Assembly: GCF_002834295.1 (NCBI RefSeq)
Contig: NZ_PISP01000002.1
Span: 434,001 to 498,000 of the forward strand
Length of the DNA: 64,000 nt
Source of the DNA: Rhodohalobacter barkolensis
GTDB lineage: Bacteria; Bacteroidota; Rhodothermia; Balneolales; Balneolaceae
Reading direction: 5' to 3'
The notes beneath the pieces were generated by a model, which was not told the DNA's origin, made no database searches, and saw only the letters and a list, made by a program, of their open reading frames with translations. The translations under genes and the position numbers were made by a program. Positions 1 to 7,824 of this stretch are shown here, one piece after another. Every line of letters starts with the position of its first letter. Position 1 is the first letter of the stretch.

Positions 1-571
1 CTTCATCTGTCAGCGACCGCATATTTTCGAGCTCGTCTTCTGTGGGCTCCCGATCCGTTCTCCCAACCTGATGAATCCGAAGAGTTGTTGCTCCAACAAA
101 AGATCCCACATTTGTAGATATGCCTCCGCTTTCCATAAAGTCGAGAGCTTCGCCGAGAGTTTTCCATTGATAATTACTTGGATCATCTCCCCATCGCTCT
201 TTTTGCATCTGATCGCTTAACGGACCTAATGAACTGCCTTCTCCAAAAAGTTCGAGAGTTACTCCCTGCTTGATGCCACTCATGGATCGGCCATCATTCA
301 TTAAGGAACCAGCTCCCCAGCTAAGCATATTGATAAATCCGGGAGATACTGCTTTGCCTCCGGCATTAATCACTTCACTTGCACCGGAGCGGTTCTGTAT
401 TGTACCAATCTTTACGATCTTGTCTCCCCGTATACCGATATCAGCCTCAGTGGGAAATGATCCGGTACCGTCGTAAACGATGCCGTTGGTAATAATCACA
501 TCGTATTGTTCAGCTTTACAGGAGGCAAAAATTAACGTTACGAAAACCAGGAATAGTAATTGTTTGAGCAT
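1..571 (-). CDS. Amidohydrolase lipoprotein, N-acyl-D-amino-acid deacylase-like (3' part cut off by the window edge)
   Basis: The reading frame opens at ATG 571 and runs off the window; 190 residues are visible. It begins with a short signal peptide ending in FASC, so it is probably a lipoprotein. Next come VIITNGIVYDGTG, then ADIGIRGDKIVKIG and VISPGF-like text (AVSPGFIN), the usual N-terminal beta-sandwich and first strand of D-aminoacylase/dihydroorotase-type amidohydrolases. The usual metal-binding HxH after PGF(I/L)(N/D) is not seen: the sequence reads PGFINMLSWGAG. This is known from D-aminoacylase relatives that bind metal differently, but it may also mean altered activity. Such enzymes deacylate N-acyl-D-amino acids or dipeptides. 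Substrate is not determinable here. Confidence 0.75.
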   Translation of the reverse strand, partial: MLKQLLFLVFVTLIFASCKAEQYDVIITNGIVYDGTGSFPTEADIGIRGDKIVKIGTIQNRSGASEVINAGGKAVSPGFINMLSWGAGSLMNDGRSMSGIKQGVTLELFGEGSSLGPLSDQMQKERWGDDPSNYQWKTLGEALDFMESGGISTNVGSFVGATTLRIHQVGRTDREPTEDELENMRSLTDE

Positions 572-765
572 ATTAGATGGGCTCATTAAATTTTAAATTC
601 TAAGACTAAAGTACTAAGGAAGAATTATTAAAAGTGTAAAAAGATTTTTCCGGGGGCGCAGGGCTTTTTAAACGTATTTATTTTAATTAACAAGAGATGA
701 ATGACCTGATATTGTTAAGCCGGCCAATTGGTTAACGGAGATATTGGGATCCTTTTACTGTAGAA

Positions 766-1503
766 TTATCTTCGTTTATCTTTTACATAAATTGCTTTAG
801 ACTGACCCTGTCCCACAGGTCTTTCTTCAACTTCGAAAAGCTTCATCGCCTTGATTAATTCACCAAGTTTTGAGTACCCATAATTTCTTGGATCAAACTC
901 CGGAGATTGTTTTGCAATATGACTGCCAACCGGGGCCAGATGTGCCCACCCGCTATCATCGGATGAGGCTTTGATGGCATGACGGAAAAGGCTGACCAAT
1001 TTAGTATCCTGTTTGAGCTCAAGAGTGGACATGCGTTTTCCGGAGGGGATATCCTCCTCATCGTCTCGGAGTACTTCCGTGAAGATGAATTTATCACAGG
1101 CGGCTACAAACGGTTCAGGAGTTTTCTTTTCACCAAAACCATAAACAGAAAGGCCGGATTCGCGAATACGTGCGGCAAGCTTTGTAAAATCACTGTCACT
1201 GGAAACCAGGCAAAAACCGTCAAACTCTTCACTGTACAGTAAATCCATGGCATCGATGATGAGGGCACTGTCTGTTGCGTTTTTTCCTTTTGTGTAACCA
1301 AACTGCTGAATCGGTTGAATGGAGAAATTTAACAACACCTCTTTCCATCCTTTTAACTGCGGTAATGTCCAGTCGCCATAAATACGTTTCACATTTGCGG
1401 TGCCGTATTTTGCGATTTCGGCCAGTAGGTTTTCAATCACAGAAGGTTGTGCATTATCAGCGTCAATGAGAACAGCTAATTTTCGAGTGTTTTCCTGATC
1501 CAT
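766..1503 (-). CDS. NYN-domain ribonuclease-like protein with C-terminal OST-HTH/LOTUS domain
   Basis: The protein has 245 residues from ATG 1503; an in-frame TTG at 1533 would add ten residues, but the NYN domain begins immediately after the ATG. Residues 8-150 form a NYN (PIN-like) domain: VLIDADN with D14 and D16, NATDSALIIDAMD with D78 and D84, and LVSSDSDF with D103 and D105 are the conserved acidic residues expected to bind a metal ion. Residues from about 170 to the end (LVSLFRHAIKAS, W-A-H-L, YGYSKLGELIKAM) match the OST-HTH/LOTUS winged-helix RNA-binding fold. NYN plus OST-HTH proteins are thought to act on RNA, but a physiological target is unknown. It stands alone, with non-coding DNA on both sides. 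Confidence 0.85.
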   Translation of the reverse strand: MDQENTRKLAVLIDADNAQPSVIENLLAEIAKYGTANVKRIYGDWTLPQLKGWKEVLLNFSIQPIQQFGYTKGKNATDSALIIDAMDLLYSEEFDGFCLVSSDSDFTKLAARIRESGLSVYGFGEKKTPEPFVAACDKFIFTEVLRDDEEDIPSGKRMSTLELKQDTKLVSLFRHAIKASSDDSGWAHLAPVGSHIAKQSPEFDPRNYGYSKLGELIKAMKLFEVEERPVGQGQSKAIYVKDKRR

Positions 1504-1710
1504 AGGTAGTTTGATTTTAAGTTGCTTACACAAATAATGTACATGAGAATAGAGTTGAATAAAAACGAAACATGAGTAAGGTGGCTGATCATTGTATGAT
1601 GAATATTTGTGACTGCTAAACAGTTACGGTATACTATGGAAATGCCTTTTTGAAATATTGAGGGCTGTAATGCGTTATTTTAATGTAAAATTAGAACCAA
1701 ACAGACAGAT

Positions 1711-1881
1711 ATGCCAAAGTGTGAAATTTACGAAGATTTGAAAGGAGAATGGAGATGGAGACAGGTAAAAAAGAATGGCGACATTGTTGAGTTCTCCAAA
1801 AAAGGATTTGAAACTCGTGAAGAGTGCGAAAAAAATGGCAAGGAAGATGGTCCTTGTACATCTTATAAGTTAGCACTATAA
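1711..1881 (+). CDS. Small DUF1508 (YegP-like) protein
   Basis: A 56-residue reading frame, ATG 1711 to TAA 1881. It begins MPKCEIYEDLKGEWRWR, then KKNGDIV and FETREECEKNG. The pattern E-I-Y-x-D-x-x-G-E-W-R-W-R with a later x-N-G is the core of one DUF1508/YegP repeat, which folds as a small beta-alpha unit; E. coli YegP has two tandem copies, this one has one. Function in the family is unknown. It ends seven bases before the stop codon of the convergent hydrolase gene. Confidence rests on the motif, since length alone would not support it. Confidence 0.75.
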   Translation: MPKCEIYEDLKGEWRWRQVKKNGDIVEFSKKGFETREECEKNGKEDGPCTSYKLAL

Positions 1882-1887
1882 AGCATT

Positions 1888-2724
1888 TTATGAATCAGGG
1901 TTGAGGTATGCGCGGCATATTGCGGTAAATTGTTGAGGTTGATCTAAAAAAGCATAATGCCCCGCATTTTCAATCTCTACCAGTACACCATTCTTTAATC
2001 TTTTATCCATTCGATAAGCCTGATCCAACGGAGTTGCTGTATCATTTTTCCCCCAGACTAAAAGCGCTTCATGTTCAATTTGCGGGAGTAGGTCGTCCAG
2101 ATATTCTGTAACAGATTTAACAAAGGTCTCCCTCATAACTCCTGAAAGCTGTTTGTAATCCGAAGAACCAAGCATTTTCCAGAGTTTAGTACGTCTTAAG
2201 CTATTCAGTCCCTTATCCCTGAGTGGATTTGGTAAAATTAAAAATGGAGCTTTTAGCAGTTTTGCTGTGTATTTTCTAAAGTAATACTTCATAGAACGCT
2301 TGGGTTTTAATCCGGCGCCCCCCGTTATGATGACTTTATCAATTTTCTGCTTGATTTCACTTCTGCTCAGAAGTTTTAGAAGAACACGATTACCGTAAGA
2401 GTGAACCAGGACATCTACAGAGTCAGCCTCAATTATTTGATGAATAAAAGCTTCCGTCAGATCTGTGTAACGATCAACATCCCAGGCTGCCGGTGGTTCT
2501 GGTGATTGCCCAAATCCAGGAAAATCGATTAGATAACATGTTCTGATGTCCTTCAGCTTTTCGGCAATGGGTTTCATCACTGCAGAACTGCTTCCCCATC
2601 CGTGTAAAATGAGCAGCGGCTTTCCACTTCCCATCTTATACCAAGCGGTTTGAGTTCCCTCAAAGACAAAATTTTGCAGATCCATAGATGATAAACTGTA
2701 AGGTATTTCGATTTTCTGTTTCAT
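1888..2724 (-). CDS. Alpha/beta-fold hydrolase
   Basis: The protein has 278 residues from ATG 2724. An upstream extension to 2820 would overlap the divergent comEA-like gene and adds no recognisable domain, so the internal ATG is preferred. Landmarks are LLILHGWGSSS (oxyanion loop), FPGFGQSPEP, the nucleophile elbow VHSYGN (Ser; the first Gly of the usual GxSxG is Val here), the acid-strand segment VWGKNDTATP and the catalytic histidine in NAGHYAFLDQP. It is probably a cytoplasmic esterase or C-C hydrolase of the MhpC/BioH-like group; the substrate cannot be inferred. Only 57 bases separate its start from the divergent comEA-like gene, so the promoters must be close or overlapping. Confidence 0.85.
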   Translation of the reverse strand: MKQKIEIPYSLSSMDLQNFVFEGTQTAWYKMGSGKPLLILHGWGSSSAVMKPIAEKLKDIRTCYLIDFPGFGQSPEPPAAWDVDRYTDLTEAFIHQIIEADSVDVLVHSYGNRVLLKLLSRSEIKQKIDKVIITGGAGLKPKRSMKYYFRKYTAKLLKAPFLILPNPLRDKGLNSLRRTKLWKMLGSSDYKQLSGVMRETFVKSVTEYLDDLLPQIEHEALLVWGKNDTATPLDQAYRMDKRLKNGVLVEIENAGHYAFLDQPQQFTAICRAYLNPDS

Positions 2725-2781
2725 AAAGGTAAGAGAATTGATTGAAAAGCCCTTTGAAAACCTAAATAAAGCTTCAGAACT

Positions 2782-3309
2782 ATGAAACGGAAACTCTTCT
2801 ATCTTTTTGAACGCCTTCAAATAAAACGAAGTGAGCGAATTGCCATTTCGATACTTATGGCCGTTACAGTAATCACCACAGTCCTGTATTCAAGTCCGGA
2901 AATATGGACATCTAAATCGGAGTTTGATTACTCTATTTCGGATTCTATTTTTTCTGCGCGTAGTGCCAGCCTTATTGCTGAAAAGGAGATGATTTTAGAG
3001 CGATATCAACCCGAAGAGATACAAGCAAACAGTTCTAACGAGAATGGTTTAGTGGAGACCTATCGGGATACAATTCCACCCGATTCATCGGATCAAGGCA
3101 CGAATTCCGATTCCACTGCGTTAATCAATGTCAATTCTGCCTCAGAAAATAAGCTGCAGGAGCTGCCCGGGATCGGTCCCGCATATGCATCAAGAATTGT
3201 TGAGTGGCGTAGCGAAAACGGGCCATTTACTTCTAAGGATCAGTTGATTGAAATTAAAGGAATCGGTGAAAAAAGGCTGGAAACCATTCGCCCGCTCATA
3301 ACTCTTTGA
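2782..3309 (+). CDS. ComEA-like helix-hairpin-helix DNA-binding protein, membrane anchored
   Basis: A 175-residue protein. Residues about 19-38 form a single transmembrane segment (IAISILMAVTVITTVLYSS) after a basic N-terminus, followed by a low-complexity linker of about 70 residues. Residues 113-175 are a ComEA-type double helix-hairpin-helix unit: INVNSASENKLQELPGIGPA, then RIVEW, GPFTSKDQL and IKGIGEKRLETIRPLI. Such proteins bind DNA in the periplasm during natural transformation in other bacteria, though short anchored HhH proteins in Bacteroidota are not all proven competence factors. No other competence gene is adjacent. Confidence 0.85.
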   Translation: MKRKLFYLFERLQIKRSERIAISILMAVTVITTVLYSSPEIWTSKSEFDYSISDSIFSARSASLIAEKEMILERYQPEEIQANSSNENGLVETYRDTIPPDSSDQGTNSDSTALINVNSASENKLQELPGIGPAYASRIVEWRSENGPFTSKDQLIEIKGIGEKRLETIRPLITL

Positions 3310-3353
3310 TTGTCTCTCACCGTTAAATAGTGCAAAATCATTTAAATATTCTG

Positions 3354-3382
3354 TTCTATACCCCGAAGGTTTTTCTATACCC
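3354..3382 (+). repeat. Two direct copies of TTCTATACCC upstream of porX
   Basis: The decamer TTCTATACCC occurs at 3354-3363 and again at 3373-3382, 19 bases start to start, about two helical turns. It lies 44-72 bases before the porX start codon, in the only sizeable non-coding gap there. Such spacing suits a dimeric regulator on one DNA face. That it is an operator is inference only. Confidence 0.4.
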
Positions 3383-3425
3383 GTTCGCTTTCACTATTTT
3401 TAGTCAAACTAAATAAAACTTATTT

Positions 3426-4970
3426 ATGGCGAACAGAATTTTGTGGGCTGACGATGAAATCGATCAGCTTAAGGCGCATATCATTTTTCTTGAAGAGAAA
3501 GGATTTCAGATTACTCCGGTTACAAACGGCGAGGACGCGGTTTCTCTGATTAAGAGCAAACCTTTTGATATTGTATTTTTGGATGAACAGATGCCGGGTA
3601 TGGATGGTTTAGCCACACTAGATCAAATACAGGATATCCAGCCCTCCTTGCCTGTAATCATGATTACCAAGAGTGAAGAAGAGTCGATCATGGAAGATGC
3701 CATCGGGAATAAAATTGCCGATTATCTGATCAAACCGGTCAATCCAAATCAGATACTGCTCACCGTAAAACGAATTTTGGATAAACAGAGAATTCAAAAC
3801 GAAAAAGCAGCTCAGTCTTACCTCAAGAATTTTAATGAACTATCCGCACGTTTCAGTGAAGATACCGGCTGGAAGGGTTGGATTGATATTTATAAAACTC
3901 TGACTCATTGGGAGATGAATCTTGAGTCGAGTGATGAAGCCCTGCAACAGGTGTTACAGGATCAGTTTCAGCAGGCAAATCAAGCCTTTGGCAGATTTAT
4001 AAAAATGGAGTATAAAGGGTGGTTGAAAGGAAATGATGACGCGCCGATGCTGAGTCCATTTCTGGTGAAGGATAAAATTTTCCCACGTTTAAGAGAGGAT
4101 GAAAAAGTTGTTTTTATTCTGATTGACTGCATGCGGTACGATCAGTGGTTACTGTTTCAACAGATATTATCCGAGTATTACACCATTGATACAGATTTTT
4201 ATTATTCCATCCTTCCAACGGCAACACCCTATTCCAGGAATTCAATATTCTCCGGAATGTATCCTCAGGAGATTAAACGTAGGTATCCACAGCTTTGGGA
4301 AATGGGGCAGGATGAAACTTCGCTGAACAGACATGAAGAGGAACTACTTAAGAAATATATGCAAAGAAATCACTTTTCAGATCAGGTGAAATATGAGAAA
4401 ATCATCGATCCTGAAGATGGAAACCGTATTGCTCAAAAAATTTCGAACTACACACAAACTCCACTTACGGCTATTGTCTATAACTTTGTTGATACGCTGG
4501 TTCATAGCCGTTCGGATTCTGAGGTGTTGAAGCAAATTGCACCGGATGTTCCGGCATTTCGATCATTGACCGAAACCTGGTTTCAGCACTCATCACTCCT
4601 GAGGATTTTTAAAGAGCTGGCTGATGAAGACGTAACCGTAGTTGTTACCAGTGATCATGGCTCTGTTCGTGCTCTGCGCGACACAAAAGTATTCGGCGAC
4701 AAAGATGCTGCAACGAATTTGAGATATAAGTATGGTAGAAATCTGAAGGCTGAAGAGAGTGCGGCAATTTTTATAGATAAACCTGAAGAGTATATGTTAC
4801 CGGTAGAACCGCCGGCAAACAGTTATATCATCGCAAAAGAAGACTACTTCTTTGTTTATCCAAATAACTACAACAAGTTTCAGAACCGATATAGGGATAC
4901 ATTCCAGCATGGGGGGGCCTCTATGGAAGAGATGATTCTCCCGGTATCTGTTTTGAAGTCGAAAAAGTAG
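3426..4970 (+). CDS. porX: PorX-type response regulator: receiver domain plus PglZ (alkaline phosphatase-like) domain
   Basis: The protein has 514 residues, close to the known PorX length. Residues 4-118 are a CheY-like receiver: acidic pocket D9/D10, phospho-acceptor D53 in [11 protein letters not shown], Thr in MITKS, and the conserved lysine in YLIKPVNP. Residues about 220-512 are a PglZ domain of the alkaline-phosphatase superfamily: [13 protein letters not shown] (D234, D239), [17 protein letters not shown] with T265/T267 near the expected nucleophile, and [13 protein letters not shown] with metal ligands. In Porphyromonas and Flavobacterium PorX works with histidine kinase PorY and sigma factor SigP to control type IX secretion. 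No porY or sigma gene is adjacent. tsaE begins five bases downstream and is probably co-transcribed. Confidence 0.93.
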   Translation: MANRILWADDEIDQLKAHIIFLEEKGFQITPVTNGEDAVSLIKSKPFDIVFLDEQMPGMDGLATLDQIQDIQPSLPVIMITKSEEESIMEDAIGNKIADYLIKPVNPNQILLTVKRILDKQRIQNEKAAQSYLKNFNELSARFSEDTGWKGWIDIYKTLTHWEMNLESSDEALQQVLQDQFQQANQAFGRFIKMEYKGWLKGNDDAPMLSPFLVKDKIFPRLREDEKVVFILIDCMRYDQWLLFQQILSEYYTIDTDFYYSILPTATPYSRNSIFSGMYPQEIKRRYPQLWEMGQDETSLNRHEEELLKKYMQRNHFSDQVKYEKIIDPEDGNRIAQKISNYTQTPLTAIVYNFVDTLVHSRSDSEVLKQIAPDVPAFRSLTETWFQHSSLLRIFKELADEDVTVVVTSDHGSVRALRDTKVFGDKDAATNLRYKYGRNLKAEESAAIFIDKPEEYMLPVEPPANSYIIAKEDYFFVYPNNYNKFQNRYRDTFQHGGASMEEMILPVSVLKSKK

Positions 4971-4975
4971 GGTGA

Positions 4976-5395
4976 ATGGAGAAGAAGATCAGCAGAAGTG
5001 AAGAGGAAACTTTCAGAATTGCGAAAGAGTATGCCTCTCAGGTTGAAGCCGGTGACGTGATTTGCCTGGAGGGGAACTTGGGTGCCGGAAAAACACATTT
5101 TACGAAAGGGTTTGTTACCGTATTTGGTGTAGATCAGGCTGCGGTAACATCACCCACTTTTGCACTGATCAATGAGTATCATGGAAAGGAGATAGAAATT
5201 TACCATTTTGACTGTTACAGACTCGAAAATGTTCAGGAAGCCCTTGAGATTGGCGCTGAAGAGTATTTATATGGTGATGGAATTTGTATCATTGAGTGGC
5301 CTGAACGAATTGAAGAAATTTTACCTTCACACTCAAAACGTGTAACTATTACCGCTACAGGCCCTGAAGAAAGGGAAATTAGTTTCAACCCATGA
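4976..5395 (+). CDS. tsaE: tRNA threonylcarbamoyladenosine biosynthesis ATPase TsaE
   Basis: 139 residues, the usual size. The Walker A motif GNLGAGKTHFTKGF lies at residues 33-46 (K39), followed by the family signature TSPTFALINEY (switch region), YHFDCYRLE, and IIEWPERIEEILP near the C-terminus. TsaE is the small ATPase that, with TsaB and TsaD, installs threonylcarbamoyl on A37 of ANN-decoding tRNAs in the cytoplasm. tsaD lies in this window at 31430, well separated. The gene starts five bases after porX and overlaps the following small gene by four bases. Confidence 0.93.
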   Translation: MEKKISRSEEETFRIAKEYASQVEAGDVICLEGNLGAGKTHFTKGFVTVFGVDQAAVTSPTFALINEYHGKEIEIYHFDCYRLENVQEALEIGAEEYLYGDGICIIEWPERIEEILPSHSKRVTITATGPEEREISFNP

Positions 5396-5676
5396 GCACG
5401 AAAAACCGACGGCTATCATATCGACTTGACCTGCTTCCGGTGATTTATCCATACCACCGACGGGCAACGAATCCCATCCAATTGGGAGACTTGGTATATT
5501 ATGGCCCGTCGCCGGAGTATTACGGTATTGGTGAAGTAGTGAGTGCCGAAGATAATTACTGTGTAGTAGACTTCAGGGGAACAGGACTATTAGGTATTCA
5601 AAAAGATGTTTTTCAGAATAAATACTTAATCCCTATTCATAAACTCAACTTAAGTCACCTGCTGAAATCTACCTGA
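5392..5676 (+). CDS. Conserved-looking small protein of unknown function, coupled to tsaE
   Basis: 94 residues starting in an ATGA overlap with the tsaE stop codon, which argues for translational coupling and for the frame being real. Visible text includes LDLLPVIYPYHRR, a central beta-rich stretch LGDLVYYGPSPEYYGIGEVV and NYCVVDFRGTGLLG, and a C-terminal tail HKLNLSHLL. The central part has the feel of an SH3-like or KOW-like small barrel (a glycine-valine-aspartate rich beta segment), but I do not recognise a family. Cytoplasmic; no signal or membrane helix. Its last eight bases overlap tail-to-tail with the convergent symporter gene. Confidence 0.7.
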   Translation: MSTKNRRLSYRLDLLPVIYPYHRRATNPIQLGDLVYYGPSPEYYGIGEVVSAEDNYCVVDFRGTGLLGIQKDVFQNKYLIPIHKLNLSHLLKST

Positions 5677-7072
5677 TTTCCTCCTCACCATCCTTTCCTA
5701 TAATCCAGATCAGTATTGCTGCAAATAGTCCGGGATAGAAAGGTTCAACTCCGAAATAAGCATATCCTACTGCCTGATCCGGGTGTGTTGTGCCTAATAT
5801 CAGCCATATCAATGATATTGCTGAAGCGCCTATGATTGAAATAATTACGTAAACGGCTTTCAGTTTGAATGGTTTGAGATAGATTCCCAAAACAGGAATT
5901 AGTAAACCCGGAATAAAAACGGAACCGATCACGTACCACAAATCGATGACGCTTGGGTAGATGATGATTAGCAGTATTCCAAGCAGCGCGGAGACTAAAA
6001 TTCCAATTCTGGTGAGTAGATTTGGATTTACATCCGGGAAATATTTGAGCAGATAATCGCGCCCCAGAGTTTGTCCCGATATAAAAAGGTAACTATCGAG
6101 TGTAGACATGATGGTTGCCAGAAGTGATACGAAGAAAAGACCTTTTAAACCGATTGGTAAAATCTGTTCTGCAAGCATAGGGTAGGCTAATACAGGCTGA
6201 TCGAGTCCTTCACCCAGAATGGCAAATGCATAAAGCCCTGCAAAACAGGTTAAAAAGTCGAACACAATCCAGAACCCTATGGATACAAAAATTCCTTTAC
6301 GAGCTGTTTCGGGCGATTCAGCTGCGGCTGCTCGCTGATGAAAACTTGGATCAACAAAGGTCCAGAGCGCGATGAAAAACCAAACCAATATATATTGGAT
6401 CGAATTTCCACCGGTGATATCCAGGTGAACATCAGTCAGTGAATTCGTAAGTGTGCCAAAGCCTCCAAATTCAGCAACGGCAAAAATTAGCAGGATTATA
6501 AATCCTGAAAACATAAGGATGATCTGAAGGATATCAGTTCGGATTACAGCTCCAAATCCGCCAATGGTGATATATAAAACTGAAAAGAGAGCCACTAACG
6601 AGGCATAAAAGAGGAATGGGGCATCTCCGCCAGAAAGAAATTGAAACAGTAATCCCAACATCAGAATATAGGGTGCAGGACTTACCAGGATAAAAATCGG
6701 GAGTGCACTCAGGCGGCCTGCTTTTTCACTATATCGGTTGGCAATCGCTTCCGGAATGGTCAGGGCTTTATTGAGACGGATTTTTCCGGCAAGAAAAATA
6801 GCGAACAGGGCGGAGAAAATATAGAAGGGGACGCCAAGAATAAGCCATTGAGAAATTCCAAATTGATAACTCCATTCGCCCACACCCAGAATTCCACCGT
6901 ACCAGGTAGAAACCAGAGTAGCCACAAAAGCCGGTAAAGTGACCTTTCTTCCACTCAGCAGAAATTCCTCTTCGTCATCTGAATTCCAGCCTTTCTTCCA
7001 GCTGAGCCAAATTAGAAATACAAAGTAACTTGCAACAATAAGCCAATCGAGTCCGGTAAAAATAGAGTCCAC
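5669..7072 (-). CDS. Sodium:solute symporter (SSS family), possibly thiamine-related
   Basis: 467 residues with about 12-13 hydrophobic helices. The N-terminus (LDWLIVASYFVFLIWLSW, then EEFLLSGRKVTLPAFVATL) and the helix with STWYGGILGVGEW are characteristic of the solute/sodium symporter family (PutP, PanF, SGLT), which couples uptake to inward sodium flow across the cytoplasmic membrane. The start is GTG 7072, whose first base is the last base of the thiamine diphosphokinase stop codon (TAGTG), so the two are translationally coupled. That coupling suggests thiamine or a precursor as substrate; this is inference, because the SSS family transports many solutes. Confidence 0.85.
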   Translation of the reverse strand: MDSIFTGLDWLIVASYFVFLIWLSWKKGWNSDDEEEFLLSGRKVTLPAFVATLVSTWYGGILGVGEWSYQFGISQWLILGVPFYIFSALFAIFLAGKIRLNKALTIPEAIANRYSEKAGRLSALPIFILVSPAPYILMLGLLFQFLSGGDAPFLFYASLVALFSVLYITIGGFGAVIRTDILQIILMFSGFIILLIFAVAEFGGFGTLTNSLTDVHLDITGGNSIQYILVWFFIALWTFVDPSFHQRAAAAESPETARKGIFVSIGFWIVFDFLTCFAGLYAFAILGEGLDQPVLAYPMLAEQILPIGLKGLFFVSLLATIMSTLDSYLFISGQTLGRDYLLKYFPDVNPNLLTRIGILVSALLGILLIIIYPSVIDLWYVIGSVFIPGLLIPVLGIYLKPFKLKAVYVIISIIGASAISLIWLILGTTHPDQAVGYAYFGVEPFYPGLFAAILIWIIGKDGEEEIR

Positions 7073-7698
7073 TATTTGTCGGTTTTGTGATTAATGAAGA
7101 TGAGAAGGTCTCCCTTTTTATGGAAAATTTCGATCTTTTTTTCGACAGTTAGATTTGAGCTTCCATCCTGAACTCCATTTTCGAGTGTACCGTCGGTAAG
7201 CGCGTACTTTAATCCGGATGTGTGAATTTCTTCGACTTTACCGGAGAGTGGAAATAGAGATACGGTTGTATGTAACGGTAACTCCATTTCAAAATGTTTG
7301 GGCAAAAGAAACAAAACGGAGTATTTGTCTTTAAACTGAAGAGATTTGAACTGACCGTCAAACTGTTTAAGAACGGAAAGGTTTTTAAGAGTGTGGTCGA
7401 GCCTTTTACCGGTGGCTCCGAAAACAATAACATTTTCACATTCCTGTTTGTAAGCGTACGCCAATGCTTTTTCAAGATCGTTCGTCTCTTGATCGGGGTC
7501 GTGAATGACGTCACCGTGCTCATTACCCGTTACCGAATAACTATCCAGGTCTCCGATGATCACATCGGGTTTTACGCCCATCTGACTGGCTATCAGTGCA
7601 CCACCGTCTGCAGCAATAAATAGGGATGAATGTTCCAACGCCTCTTTTAGTTGTTCAGGCCTTGGAGGATTTCCATCGCATAAAATTACAACATTCAT
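7072..7698 (-). CDS. Thiamine diphosphokinase
   Basis: 208 residues from ATG 7698; a TTG one codon upstream is less likely. The N-terminal half has the family motifs FIAADGGA, VIIGDLDS, DQETNDLEKAL and FGATGKRLDHTL, which build the ATP/magnesium site; the C-terminal half is a beta-rich thiamine-binding domain (TTVSLFPLSGKVEEIHTSGLKY-like text). The enzyme transfers pyrophosphate from ATP to thiamine to give thiamine diphosphate in the cytoplasm. It heads a two-gene unit with the sodium symporter. I looked for a TPP riboswitch in the 126-base divergent gap upstream and saw none. Confidence 0.9.
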   Translation of the reverse strand: MNVVILCDGNPPRPEQLKEALEHSSLFIAADGGALIASQMGVKPDVIIGDLDSYSVTGNEHGDVIHDPDQETNDLEKALAYAYKQECENVIVFGATGKRLDHTLKNLSVLKQFDGQFKSLQFKDKYSVLFLLPKHFEMELPLHTTVSLFPLSGKVEEIHTSGLKYALTDGTLENGVQDGSSNLTVEKKIEIFHKKGDLLIFINHKTDK

Positions 7699-7824
7699 CA
7701 AATTGGAGGTTCTTCCGGGTTAAAAAGTTTAATTTGACGTTTTACCCTAATAACAGCTACGTTAACATCTTTTTAAAAGCAGAGTAAAACGCCGTTTTAT
7801 AATAGAGATTCAGGATAAAGAATT

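Noticed and set aside
2725-2820. Longer N-terminus of the alpha/beta hydrolase
   Set aside because: It would overlap the divergent comEA-like gene and has no domain content.
7699-7824. TPP riboswitch upstream of thiamine diphosphokinase
   Set aside because: The conserved CTGAGA and the P4/P5 sequence were looked for on the minus strand and not found.
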